Of a stretch of DNA of 64,000 nt, positions 15,143-23,890 are shown in pieces. The DNA lies in assembly GCA_043813305.1 (NCBI GenBank), contig JBDRLC010000064.1:41574-105573 (forward strand), read 5' to 3'. The position numbers were made by a program, and so were the translations under genes. This DNA is from JAHIZC01 sp043813305. Its GTDB lineage: Bacteria; Omnitrophota; Gorgyraeia; Gygaellales; Profunditerraquicolaceae. The notes beneath the pieces were generated by a model. The model was not told the DNA's origin, ran no database searches, and saw nothing but the letters and a program-made list of their open reading frames with translations. The first letter of the stretch is position 1; every line of letters begins with the position of its first letter.

Positions 15143-16153
15143 ATGTTAGGTAAGATACACAAATCCCCATTGATAATATTTATACTATTATTTATTATTT
15201 TAGGAGGAATAAAGTTTTACAATGTCCGTAGATTCCATCTGGAGAAACAAAAGCGTTTTATGATGGACACATATGTGACGATCTATGCGCTTGGCCCCGA
15301 AAGAATCACTTCAGAAGCAGTTAATCAAGCCTTAAATCGAATGCAGGAAATAGAAATCAAATTTAACCCGCGCGATTCCAGAAGTCCGGTTTTTAGGTTT
15401 AATCAGCAAGGGACGCCGATTTCTGATCCGGAAGTCTTAGAAGTTGTTAAGATTGCCTTAAAGGTTAGTCGTGATTCTGAGGGGGCATTTGACATCACCA
15501 CTTTTCCTTTGACTGTTTTATGGAAAGTTACTGACAAGTCGCCTGATATTCCTGGGCAGGATCAGATTGAAGAGGTCTTAAGTAGAGTGGGCTATCAGCA
15601 CCTGTTGCTTGAGAATGGAGTGTTAAATAAGAAGCAGGACGATGTTTCTATTGATTTAGGAGGTATTGCAAAAGGATATGCAGTTAGCGAGGCAGTCAAA
15701 GTTTTAAGGAATTACGGAGTGGCCTCTGCTGTTATAGATGCCGGGGGAGACGTATTTGTTCTGGGAAGAAGGGGTAGGAAAGGCTGGAAGGTAGGTATAA
15801 GAGATCCTCACAAAGATGATATTCTGGGATATCTAGAGGTAGAAGATTTAGCAGTTATGGGCTCAGGGGTTTATGAGAGATTTTTTGTAAAAGGCGAAAA
15901 AAAATACCACCATATTATTAATCCTAAAACAGGATATCCGGCAGAAGGCCCAAGCGGCGTTACTGTTGTTTATTCAGATCCCGTGATTGCGGATGCCTGG
16001 GCTACGGCGATTTTTGTGATGGGCTCCAGTAAAGGGCTGGAGAGAGTAGAAGAGTTTCCCGGTATGGAGGCAATAATAGTCAGTGAAGCAGGGGAAGTCT
16101 TGTATTCTCAAGGGATCAAAGATGCCCTGAGAATTATTCCTAAGGGTCAATAA
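15143..16153 (+). CDS. apbE: FAD:protein FMN transferase
   Basis: 336 residues, the normal length for ApbE, which moves FMN from FAD onto threonine or serine in [S/T]GA[S/T] motifs of exported proteins. An N-terminal membrane anchor (about 9-24) places it outside the cytoplasm. Motifs: FMMDTYVTIYA near residue 40, SIDLGGIAKGYAV (about 170-182), DAGGDVFVLG, and HHIINPKTGYPAEG near residue 255. The likely client is next door: the FMN-binding protein at 16171 carries SGATISS. RnfG and RnfD in this window carry the same motif and may also be clients. Confidence 0.95.
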   Translation: MLGKIHKSPLIIFILLFIILGGIKFYNVRRFHLEKQKRFMMDTYVTIYALGPERITSEAVNQALNRMQEIEIKFNPRDSRSPVFRFNQQGTPISDPEVLEVVKIALKVSRDSEGAFDITTFPLTVLWKVTDKSPDIPGQDQIEEVLSRVGYQHLLLENGVLNKKQDDVSIDLGGIAKGYAVSEAVKVLRNYGVASAVIDAGGDVFVLGRRGRKGWKVGIRDPHKDDILGYLEVEDLAVMGSGVYERFFVKGEKKYHHIINPKTGYPAEGPSGVTVVYSDPVIADAWATAIFVMGSSKGLERVEEFPGMEAIIVSEAGEVLYSQGIKDALRIIPKGQ

Positions 16154-16170
16154 AATGAGGAAAGAACGAT

Positions 16171-16785
16171 ATGGCAAAGATTAAGAAAAGAATATTCAGC
16201 ATCATTTCATTTTTATTTATCATTGGTATTTCTGCCACTCCTTGCTTGGCAATCACGCTTTTAACTGAAAAAGAGGCTTTGAGGCGCCTCTTCCCTTCGG
16301 CAGATGAAGTAGTCGTGGAGAAAAAAAATATTTCAGATGCACAACTAAATACAGTAAAAACAAGGCTTGAAGAAAAGCTGGTGAATTATGAGAAAAGCCG
16401 CACAGCCAAACAGATTATTCAACAAAAAGAGTTTGATTTTTATTTTGCGATAGAAAACGGCAAAAAGAGCGGGGTCGCCATTATTCTAGAGGAACCCGGT
16501 AAGTGGGGGCCAATAGAGTTTATCGTAAAATTAAATTTAGAGGGGGTCATAGGAGAGGTTATTGTAATGAGATATACTGAGACCAGGGGCCGGCCTATAG
16601 CTAGGAGGAGTTTTTTAAAACAATTTGCTGGTAAGACGGCCAAAGACACTTTTAAATTACGCAAGGATATTGTAGCGGTAAGTGGAGCAACTATTTCTTC
16701 CGGGGCCGCAGCATTTACCGTAAAGAAGGCCATTGTTTTGTATGAAGAGCTATATCTAAGAAATATACAAAGTAGCGTAAAATAA
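16171..16785 (+). CDS. Secreted FMN-binding-domain protein
   Basis: 204 residues. A signal peptide (about 1-28, ending CLA) is followed by an FMN_bind domain like that of RnfG. The flavinylation motif SGATISS (171-177, Thr174) is intact and 40 residues before it lies VIVMRYTETRGRPI, typical of the family. It is a soluble or loosely attached periplasmic flavoprotein, not a second RnfG, because it lacks the retained membrane helix. It sits between apbE and a sensor kinase whose start overlaps its stop by one base. Its electron partner is not identified. Confidence 0.88.
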   Translation: MAKIKKRIFSIISFLFIIGISATPCLAITLLTEKEALRRLFPSADEVVVEKKNISDAQLNTVKTRLEEKLVNYEKSRTAKQIIQQKEFDFYFAIENGKKSGVAIILEEPGKWGPIEFIVKLNLEGVIGEVIVMRYTETRGRPIARRSFLKQFAGKTAKDTFKLRKDIVAVSGATISSGAAAFTVKKAIVLYEELYLRNIQSSVK

Positions 16786-18749
16786 TGAAGAAATTTAGAG
16801 ATTGGAAGATAAAATATAAGCTTTTTTCAGGATTCGTTTTAATAACAGCATCTTTGGTAGCAGTAGGTTTATATACTATTTTTTCTGCGAGTATTATTAA
16901 GTCTAAAGCACGGGAAATAGAGAGATTAGACTTTTCTGCCGTATATTTAACTACCGAGATGAAAGAAACATTCCTTACATTAGAAAATAGCCAAGCTGAT
17001 ATTTTTCTAACATCCAGAAAGGAAGCTTTAGAAACCAGCAGTATTCATCAAGAGAAGTTTTATATTCTTGTTTCAGAATTCAGGCAATTAGCAAAGGATG
17101 ATCTAGTTATAATTAATGAATTAGATATCTTGAAAGCTAAATTTGACAATTATGTTTCGGAATGGGAAAAATTTATAGAATTTTTTATAGATAATTCCCC
17201 TCAGGCTGGCAGAGAAGAATATAAAAAAATACATATTTTAGGTTTAGGGGTGGTTAATGAAATAGATATTTTTCAAGAGGAATATATCTCCCGCCTATCG
17301 GAATCATTGGGGAGCATAGACAGTGGCGCTAGATATACCCAGAGGATTAATATTATTTTGTTGATAGCCAGCACTATTTTAGCAGTTATACTTTCAGTAT
17401 TCCTTACAAGAAGAATTGTCGGACCTCTGACGCGGTTAATGCAAGCAACAAAGAAAGTTTCCCAGGGCGACTTTGCATATTCTAGTTATTTAATAAAAGA
17501 TACAAAAGATGAGTTGGGCGACTTAACGCAATCCTTCGCTGAAATGGGGAAGCAATTAATTATTCAAATGAACCAACTGAGGGAGGCGGCAGATGAGTGG
17601 GAAAACACCTTTAATTCTATAACCGATTCAATATCAATTCAAAATAAAGCTTGCAAGCTCACGAAGGTCAATAGAGCGTTTAGCGACCTTTTTCATTTAA
17701 AACCAAAAGATATTATTGGTAGGAATTGCTATGAATTGGTTCATGGGATAAGTAAACCCCATGATCTTTGTCTTCATAAACGGGCAATAGAAACTAAACA
17801 GCCAGCCAGCAGGGAGTTTTTCGAGCCACATTTGGGAATTTATATAGAAGTAAGCGTGTCGCCAATATTCGATAAAGATAATGAAGTTAATGGTTCCATA
17901 CATTTTATTAAAGATATAACTGTACGTAAAAAGGCAGAAGAGAATTTAGAGTACGCATATAAAAAACTTAAGGATGCCCAGGAAAAGCTTATCGAGGCAA
18001 CAAAGCTTGAGACGGTAGGGAAGCTTGCTAGCGGTGTAGCTCACGAGGTTAAGAATCCCCTAGCAATAATTCTTATGGGGGTAGAATTCCTCTCTAAAAA
18101 AATTAGTCCTGATGAAAATGAGCTTAGCATTGTCGTGGAAGAAATGAGGGATGCGGTGCAACATGCCGATGATATAGTGAAGGGGCTTCTTGATTTTTCT
18201 CGAGTCACAAAGTTAGGGCTATCGCCGATTGATTTTAATTCTGTATTAGATAAATCAATAACATTAGTGAAACACATATGTGATAGCAATCGAGTTAAAA
18301 TAGTCAAAAATTATACAGAAGGTCTTCCGCAAGTTGAGATAGATAGAGGTAAGATTGAGCAAGTGTTTATAAATATTTTAGTGAATGCTACTCATGCTAT
18401 GCCTAATGGAGGAAGCATTACAATAAAGACCTATCAAAAAAAACTAACTGAAGCTGGTGGCGCGGTCGGTCGGAGAAGCGAGGATAAATTTCAGTTAGGG
18501 GAAGAGGTGGTTATTGTTGAGATCGAAGATACAGGTGCAGGTATTCCGCTAGAACTTTTAAATAAGATATTTGATCCCTTCTTTACTACGAAACGCGAAA
18601 AAGGCGGAACAGGATTGGGGTTATGCGTGGCAAAGAATATAATCGATATGCATAAGGGGCATATTAAAATAGAAAACAAAGAGCAAGGACATGGAGTAAA
18701 AGTCACTATAATCTTTAAGATAAAAAAGGAGGGTCAGCTTGGAGGCTAA
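16785..18749 (+). CDS. Sensor histidine kinase (4-helix sensor, HAMP, PAS, HisKA, HATPase)
   Basis: 654 residues. First membrane helix about 13-33; extracytoplasmic helical sensor about 34-185 (4HB-like); second helix about 187-207; HAMP about 208-262; PAS about 270-385; dimerisation/phospho-acceptor with His420 in GVAHEVKNPL; ATPase domain with NILVNATHAM, DTGAGIP and GTGLGL. The PAS region contains scattered cysteines (NKACK, NCYELV, DLCLHK), so heme or redox sensing is possible but not shown. It overlaps the FMN-binding gene by one base and the response regulator at 18739 by 11 bp, so these form one signalling unit. Confidence 0.92.
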   Translation: MKKFRDWKIKYKLFSGFVLITASLVAVGLYTIFSASIIKSKAREIERLDFSAVYLTTEMKETFLTLENSQADIFLTSRKEALETSSIHQEKFYILVSEFRQLAKDDLVIINELDILKAKFDNYVSEWEKFIEFFIDNSPQAGREEYKKIHILGLGVVNEIDIFQEEYISRLSESLGSIDSGARYTQRINIILLIASTILAVILSVFLTRRIVGPLTRLMQATKKVSQGDFAYSSYLIKDTKDELGDLTQSFAEMGKQLIIQMNQLREAADEWENTFNSITDSISIQNKACKLTKVNRAFSDLFHLKPKDIIGRNCYELVHGISKPHDLCLHKRAIETKQPASREFFEPHLGIYIEVSVSPIFDKDNEVNGSIHFIKDITVRKKAEENLEYAYKKLKDAQEKLIEATKLETVGKLASGVAHEVKNPLAIILMGVEFLSKKISPDENELSIVVEEMRDAVQHADDIVKGLLDFSRVTKLGLSPIDFNSVLDKSITLVKHICDSNRVKIVKNYTEGLPQVEIDRGKIEQVFINILVNATHAMPNGGSITIKTYQKKLTEAGGAVGRRSEDKFQLGEEVVIVEIEDTGAGIPLELLNKIFDPFFTTKREKGGTGLGLCVAKNIIDMHKGHIKIENKEQGHGVKVTIIFKIKKEGQLGG

Positions 18750-19131
18750 TGCAGAGAAGAAGAAAATATTAATTATTGATGATGAAATAAGCTTTACCAA
18801 TATGGTTAAAAGAAACCTTGAGGCCACGGGTAAGTACGAGGTCGCAATTGAGAATGAGGGTAAAAATGCCCTTTTAGCAATTAGAAAACATAATCCGGAC
18901 ATTATACTGCTTGATAATGTAATTCCAGATTTAGGTGGGGCTAATATATTTGGAATGCTAAGAAGTGATATTATGATTTGGAATACCCCGGTTTTATTTT
19001 TAACCGCATCCTCAAAGGAAGAAGTGGAGGCTAGAATAGGAGGTTTTATTCTTCATCCTGTTATTTTAAATAAACCAATCAACATGAAAGATCTTATTAA
19101 GCATATTGAGGAAAATTTAAAGAGGTCTTAA
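18739..19131 (+). CDS. Single-domain response regulator, cognate of the preceding kinase
   Basis: 130 residues, receiver only. Acidic pair near residues 14-15, phospho-acceptor Asp59 (IILLDNVIPD) and Lys112 (LNKPIN) are present. The start is TTG at 18739, chosen because AAGGAGG (18727-18733) lies 5 nt upstream and no ATG or GTG fits the frame. It overlaps the kinase end by 11 bp. The switch region is slightly unusual: MPD is IPD, and the loop before the lysine (GGFILHPVIL) is hydrophobic. Confidence 0.87.
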   Translation: MEANAEKKKILIIDDEISFTNMVKRNLEATGKYEVAIENEGKNALLAIRKHNPDIILLDNVIPDLGGANIFGMLRSDIMIWNTPVLFLTASSKEEVEARIGGFILHPVILNKPINMKDLIKHIEENLKRS

Positions 19132-19252
19132 TAATCTGTCCTGAAAGGGATATTTAGGGGAGCTCTGATTTAGCTGAGTTTAAATTTAGTTCGCAAAAGT
19201 AGGTAATATCCGTAGCAATTTGGGCGGGTTTTATTTTTTGACAGCGGATTTA

Positions 19253-19262
19253 GTGGTATAAT
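19253..19262 (+). promoter_or_regulatory. Extended -10 promoter for the PilZ pair
   Basis: TAGTGGTATAATTA with TATAAT at 19257-19262. A TTGACA lies at 19238-19243 but only 13 nt away, too close for a normal -35. The match to the promoter at 12864-12873 suggests that it was copied with the PilZ gene. Confidence 0.55.
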
Positions 19263-19286
19263 TATTTATCTTTTGGGAAGATAAAA

Positions 19287-19670
19287 ATGAAAGATAAGGA
19301 TATGGAAAAAAGAAAATTCAGAAGGACAAAAGCCAACTTTACAATAATCTATGATGTATATAAGCCGCTCTCTGCTAGTATGAGTATCGGAGGCAGGCAG
19401 GTCGATGCGCTGATGTTGGATTTAGGCAAAGCCGGCATGGCGATCTCCTCGAATTATGCTATGCCTGTTTCTACGGTTTTGAATATGAAATTTACCCTGA
19501 TCAATCGCCGCTCAGAACAGGAGAACCGTGTAATCTCTATGCAGCTATTGGGTGAAGTGTGCTCATGTACTTTACAGGAAAACGGTGAGTACCGTCTGGG
19601 TATACGTTTTGTGCGCATAACTGAAGAAAACAAGAAAGCAATAGAGGAGTTTGTAGAAAAAATTTCATGA
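19287..19670 (+). CDS. PilZ-domain protein
   Basis: 127 residues, essentially one PilZ domain. The c-di-GMP-binding pattern RxxxR appears in the N-terminal KRKFRRTKANF. The second motif, normally (D/N)xSxxG, appears as DLGKAGM, so the serine is replaced by glycine. Binding may therefore be weak. PilZ proteins act as c-di-GMP receptors for motility, pili and polysaccharide. The ATG at 19302 is an alternative start. It has a close paralogue 23 nt downstream and a truncated one at 12891. Confidence 0.8.
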   Translation: MKDKDMEKRKFRRTKANFTIIYDVYKPLSASMSIGGRQVDALMLDLGKAGMAISSNYAMPVSTVLNMKFTLINRRSEQENRVISMQLLGEVCSCTLQENGEYRLGIRFVRITEENKKAIEEFVEKIS

Positions 19671-19693
19671 TCATGTAAGTAGCGGAGGTAAAT

Positions 19694-20104
19694 ATGGGAA
19701 ATCCAGGTAGCGAGAGAAGAAAATCTAAGAGGACAAAAGCCAACTTTACTATTATTTATGATGTGCATAAATCAGTCTCTATGGACGTGAGCCTGGCAGG
19801 CCAGGAGGTTGATGCATTGATGATGGATTTAGGTAAGGAAGGCTTAGCAATCACTACTAATTACGAGATACCTATCGCAAGTATCTTGAATATGAAGTTC
19901 ACCCTGATTAATCGCAGAGCTCAAGATAAGAATAATAAGAGCAGGTCTATCTATATAATGGGTGAGGTGCGCTCCAGTATCAGATTGGAGAACGGCGAAT
20001 ATCGTTTAGGGATTCATTTTATCCAGCTAAAAGATGAAGACGCAAAAGCCATAGATAATTTCGTGGAAGCTATGTCTAGCCCGCCTAAGAATGATGAAGG
20101 ATAA
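19694..20104 (+). CDS. PilZ-domain protein, tandem paralogue
   Basis: 136 residues, near-copy of the preceding protein in length and layout: RRKSKRTKANFTIIYDVHK at the start, VDALMMDLGKEGLAI in the middle, GEYRLGIHFIQL near the end. As there, the DxSxxG motif reads DLGKEG. A GCGGAGG ribosome-binding site precedes the ATG. Its last 14 bp overlap the GH94 gene, so the two are translationally coupled. This links a possible c-di-GMP receptor with beta-glucan or cellodextrin breakdown. Confidence 0.8.
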   Translation: MGNPGSERRKSKRTKANFTIIYDVHKSVSMDVSLAGQEVDALMMDLGKEGLAITTNYEIPIASILNMKFTLINRRAQDKNNKSRSIYIMGEVRSSIRLENGEYRLGIHFIQLKDEDAKAIDNFVEAMSSPPKNDEG

Positions 20105-22811
20105 GCTCTGGGAATTCAGTGATAAATCAGGAAGTTTTAAGTCTGGTTCGGCAAACAAAATAAAAAATCTTTATTTCCCGCTCGCCAATAGAAGCCTGAT
20201 GTCTTCGGTCTCTCCTGATTTACACGGAGATATTAAGGCTAATCAGAATTCCTTTCTGCTTACTCCGGTTTCCCGCCAGGATTTAACAGACCTAAAGGCA
20301 TCAAGAAATTTCTGGATCTATATAAACAAGGATAAGGTCTGGTCGGCTACCGGGGTATCCAAAGATGCAAGTAATACTAAGAAAGATAAATATAATCTTG
20401 AAGCAGGGCTGCTTTGGCATAAGATAAGCAGGGAAAATAAGGATATAGGTTTGCGTGCAGAGATTCTTTCTTTCGTGCCAAAGCAGGAACCGATTGAGAT
20501 AATGCTACTTAAAATTACCAATATTTCATCAAGGAAGATAAAGTTTGTTCCTACGGCAGCCATACCCATATATGGCCGGGGGGCAAATAATCTACGCGAT
20601 CACCGTCAGGTTACCTCATTACTACAACGTATAACGCTTGATAAGTTCGGGATTATAGTGCAGCCGACATTACTCTTTGATGAAAACGGACACAGGCCTA
20701 ATAAAACTATGTATTTTACTTTGGGCTGGGATGAAAGATTCACTGCGCCGCAATATCTTTATCCGACACAGGAGATGTTTTGTGGTGAGGGAGGGGATTT
20801 AGAGGCACCGATTAGCGTACTTAATAATCTGCTCCCGCAAAATAAACATATTCAGGGTAAGGAAACAATGGGTGCTTTACGTTTTCGCAGTAAAGTTCTG
20901 GCTCCGAGAAAATCCTGGAGTTATATAATTGTGATGGGTATTAGCGAAGATAAAGCCGAGATAAAAGAGATTATCAATAAGCTTAAAACTTTAGATAAAG
21001 TTCAAAAGTCATTCCAGGATACATCTAATCATTGGCTTAAGGGTATTCAGAGAATAAAGCTTTCGACCGGTGATTATGAATTTGACAATTGGTTCCGTTG
21101 GGTTTCGATTCAGCCGAGATTAAGAGAGATCTTTGGATGTTCTTTCCTGCCTGATTTTGATTATGGAAGAGGGGGCCGGGGTTGGCGGGATCTCTGGCAG
21201 GATTGTTTAGGGTTAATTTTAAATAATCCTCAAGAAGTACGCAGTACCTTGATCAATAACTTTTCCGGAGTGAGAATCGATGGATCTAATGCTACGCTTA
21301 TCGGTAAGAGCAAGAGTGAGTTTACCCCGTTAGAGACTAAAGGGAAACGACAGAAAGCTAAGATGTCTCTAACGGGGTTTAAATCCGACCGAAACAACAT
21401 CAGCCGCGTCTGGATGGACCATGGCACCTGGCCTTTATTGACTTTAGATCTTTACCTTAATGAGACTGGGGATTTCAACATTTTATTTAAGCAGACCTCA
21501 TATTTCCGTAACCATGAAGTCTGCCGGACGCGTGCAATTGATTTTAATTGGGAGCATGCTTACGGTAAGAAACTCAAGACGAAATCAGGTAAGATTTATC
21601 AAGGGACAATCTTAGAACATCTTCTGGTTGAAAACCTGGTGCAGTTTTTTAATGTAGGGGATCATAATTATATCCGGCTTGAAGGCGGGGATTGGAATGA
21701 CGGCCTGGATATGGCGGAGGAGTTTGGCGAGAGCGTTGCTTTTACTGCTATGTATGCCAATAATTTGGGAGTTCTCTCTGGTTTATTATTAAAGACAGGT
21801 AAGAAAAAAATCATGATCGGCGGCGAAATAAAGCTATTACTTGCGAAGATAGATTACGGCGATATTAAGGGAAAAGAGAGAATTTTGCATAATTATTTTG
21901 AGAGGACTAAATCCGAGGTATCCGGCAAGAAGGTAAGTATAGACGTATTGGCGCTTGCATCTGATTTAAAGAGTAAATCCGACTTGATCATTGAGCATAT
22001 TCGCAAGAAAGAATGGCTGAGATCAGGATTCTTTAACGGTTATTACGATAATAAAAAACAGCGTGTTGAAGGATTCAGGCTTGGTAGATTGAGGATGATG
22101 CTCTCTTCACAGGTATTTTTGATTACTGGCGGCGTAGCCAACGATCTGCAGGTAAAACAGATTATAAAAAGTGTAGATAAATATCTCTATAACAGAAATC
22201 TAAAAGGTTATCAGCTTAATACTGATTTTAAGCAGGAGCAACATGATCTTGGCCGGGCCTTCTCCTATATATACGGAGACAAGGAGAACGGCGCGTTCTT
22301 TAACCATATGATTGTGATGTATGCCTATGCTTTATATAAGCGCAATTTTATTAAGCAGGGTTGGAGAGTTCTAAGTTCAATATATAAGATGGCACTTAAT
22401 ACGCCGCAGAGCAAGATATATCCCTGCCTTCCGGAATATTTTAACCTTCAGGGCCAGGGTATGTATTCGTACCTTACCGGCTCTGCGAGTTGGTTTGTTT
22501 TGACTATGTTAAACGGAGTCTTTGGCGTGAGGGGGGAAGACGGCAATCTATTAGTTGAGCCGAAGATATCTTTCGAACAGTTTAAAGGTACTTCAATCAT
22601 CAGCATAGAAAGGGTATTTACCGCAAGAAAGTTCCGGATAAATTTTTCAAAATCAAGAAGATCCAAAAATAAAGAATATAAAATTATCAAAGCCAGCCTT
22701 AATTCTCAAAATTTACCTTTAGTGCAGGATAAGCGGATTGTGATTAGCCGTAATAGAATAATGAAATTGCCAAGAGATAAAATACATACCCTGGAGGTTG
22801 TTTTAGGGTGA
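20091..22811 (+). CDS. Glycoside phosphorylase, GH94 family (cellobiose/beta-glucan phosphorylase type)
   Basis: 906 residues. An N-terminal beta-sandwich (about 1-290) is followed by a helical linker and an (alpha/alpha)6 barrel with WRDLWQDCLG (near 365), VWMDHG (near 444) and the catalytic segment GDWNDGLDMAE (near 533; the aspartate of DWND is the general acid). The family uses phosphate to split beta-glucosidic bonds and yields a sugar 1-phosphate. Exact substrate cannot be told. Residues about 406-431 (KSKSEFTPLETKGKR...SLTGFK) interrupt a conserved stretch and are encoded by a palindromic element. Two ATGs (20091, 20094) are possible starts. Confidence 0.88.
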   Translation: MMKDKLWEFSDKSGSFKSGSANKIKNLYFPLANRSLMSSVSPDLHGDIKANQNSFLLTPVSRQDLTDLKASRNFWIYINKDKVWSATGVSKDASNTKKDKYNLEAGLLWHKISRENKDIGLRAEILSFVPKQEPIEIMLLKITNISSRKIKFVPTAAIPIYGRGANNLRDHRQVTSLLQRITLDKFGIIVQPTLLFDENGHRPNKTMYFTLGWDERFTAPQYLYPTQEMFCGEGGDLEAPISVLNNLLPQNKHIQGKETMGALRFRSKVLAPRKSWSYIIVMGISEDKAEIKEIINKLKTLDKVQKSFQDTSNHWLKGIQRIKLSTGDYEFDNWFRWVSIQPRLREIFGCSFLPDFDYGRGGRGWRDLWQDCLGLILNNPQEVRSTLINNFSGVRIDGSNATLIGKSKSEFTPLETKGKRQKAKMSLTGFKSDRNNISRVWMDHGTWPLLTLDLYLNETGDFNILFKQTSYFRNHEVCRTRAIDFNWEHAYGKKLKTKSGKIYQGTILEHLLVENLVQFFNVGDHNYIRLEGGDWNDGLDMAEEFGESVAFTAMYANNLGVLSGLLLKTGKKKIMIGGEIKLLLAKIDYGDIKGKERILHNYFERTKSEVSGKKVSIDVLALASDLKSKSDLIIEHIRKKEWLRSGFFNGYYDNKKQRVEGFRLGRLRMMLSSQVFLITGGVANDLQVKQIIKSVDKYLYNRNLKGYQLNTDFKQEQHDLGRAFSYIYGDKENGAFFNHMIVMYAYALYKRNFIKQGWRVLSSIYKMALNTPQSKIYPCLPEYFNLQGQGMYSYLTGSASWFVLTMLNGVFGVRGEDGNLLVEPKISFEQFKGTSIISIERVFTARKFRINFSKSRRSKNKEYKIIKASLNSQNLPLVQDKRIVISRNRIMKLPRDKIHTLEVVLG
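21325..21377. repeat. CCCCGTTAGAGAC palindromic element inside the GH94 gene
   Basis: Perfect 13-bp arms CCCCGTTAGAGAC (21325-21337) and GTCTCTAACGGGG (21365-21377). It is read through in frame (TPLE...SLTG). The same arms occur in the CCA gene at 40271-40337. Confidence 0.8.
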
Positions 22812-22824
22812 GGAGGAAGTAGCT

Positions 22825-23814
22825 ATGGTAAGAGACAAAGCCCCTGCTAATAAAGAATTAAATTTAGTCTTACAGGAATTAAAGGAGAATCCCTTTGAGA
22901 AGTTCCATCTGGCGTTTTGCCTGATGAGCCTGATACCTTTTCTTGTATTTTTCTATCTTTTGGCCGCCAGGTTATTTTCGTTTGATATACTCCTTGGTGA
23001 TATTGGCCTGGTGTTATTCTTAACTATTTTTATCTCTGTATGCGGATTTTTCATCGGTTACGGTATTATCCGTAACGTGATGCTGAGGATCGTATTTTAT
23101 GCTGCGAAAGCAAAGCAGAGCGATCAGTTAAAATCTATCTTTGTCGCCAATGTATCCCATGAGCTTAAGAGCCCGCTGACAATAATGAAAATAAATCTTT
23201 CGAATTTCCTCGATGGCCTAATCGGTAAGATTACCCAGGAACAGGAGAAAGCAATTAAACTTTGCGACGGTATAATCGAACGCATGAAGCGAATGATCAA
23301 TGATCTGCTGGATCTGCATAAGCTCGAAGCAGGGATGGTGGGCTTTAATAGAAAGCAATTTAAACTCGATGATCTTCTGCAGAGAGAAACGAACGAGTTC
23401 CAGCCGATGGTGAATAAAAAACGGATTAAATTAACCAAAGATATCGCAGTCAATAATCTATCTATATGGGCGGATGAGGATAAGATTATGCAGGTAGTAA
23501 ACAATCTTTTAAGCAATGCGGTAAAATATACCCCTGAAAAAGGACAAGTTCAACTGAAGGCTTATGCTGTTGACGGTTATGTCAGGGTAGAAGTACTTGA
23601 TACCGCCGAAGGCATCCCGGATAACAAGCTCAAGAAGATATTCGACAAATTCGAGAGAATTAATCTCACCCAGGAGGGAACAGGCCTGGGTTTAGCTATT
23701 ACTAAAGACATAGTGGAGTTGCACAAGGGTAGCATCTGGGCAGAAAGGCAGCCTGATCAGGGCAATAAATTTGTGGTGATTTTACCCCGCGACTTCCGCA
23801 CTACCCCCCGTTAG
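22825..23814 (+). CDS. Membrane sensor histidine kinase
   Basis: 329 residues. Two membrane helices (about 29-51 and 57-80) with almost no extracytoplasmic loop between them. HisKA follows with FVANVSHELKSPL (phospho-histidine near 113), then the ATPase domain with VNNLLSNAVKYTP, DTAEGIP and GTGLGLAIT. The G1-box glycine is changed: DTAEGIP replaces the usual DTGxGI. With no real sensor domain it probably senses within the membrane or through a partner. It begins 13 nt after the GH94 gene, so they are co-transcribed. No response regulator follows. Confidence 0.9.
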   Translation: MVRDKAPANKELNLVLQELKENPFEKFHLAFCLMSLIPFLVFFYLLAARLFSFDILLGDIGLVLFLTIFISVCGFFIGYGIIRNVMLRIVFYAAKAKQSDQLKSIFVANVSHELKSPLTIMKINLSNFLDGLIGKITQEQEKAIKLCDGIIERMKRMINDLLDLHKLEAGMVGFNRKQFKLDDLLQRETNEFQPMVNKKRIKLTKDIAVNNLSIWADEDKIMQVVNNLLSNAVKYTPEKGQVQLKAYAVDGYVRVEVLDTAEGIPDNKLKKIFDKFERINLTQEGTGLGLAITKDIVELHKGSIWAERQPDQGNKFVVILPRDFRTTPR

Positions 23815-23832
23815 CCCTTTCCTATTTTTAGG

Positions 23833-23860
23833 TTGCAAAGAGTCGGATTTATGATATACT
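23833..23860 (+). promoter_or_regulatory. Promoter for purB and the purine cluster
   Basis: TTGCAA (23833-23838), 16-nt spacer, TATACT (23855-23860) with extended -10 TGA. The purB ATG follows 30 nt later. No PurR or purine-riboswitch pattern was recognised. Confidence 0.7.
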
Positions 23861-23890
23861 GTTATTCCTCGTAAGATCAAAGGAGCTTGT

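Noticed and set aside
19238..19262. Standard sigma-70 promoter TTGACA/TATAAT before the PilZ pair
   Set aside because: The spacing is only 13 nt; the extended -10 alone is the better reading.
21325..21377. CRISPR-like repeat
   Set aside because: There is one palindrome only, with no regularly spaced repeats or cas genes anywhere in the window.
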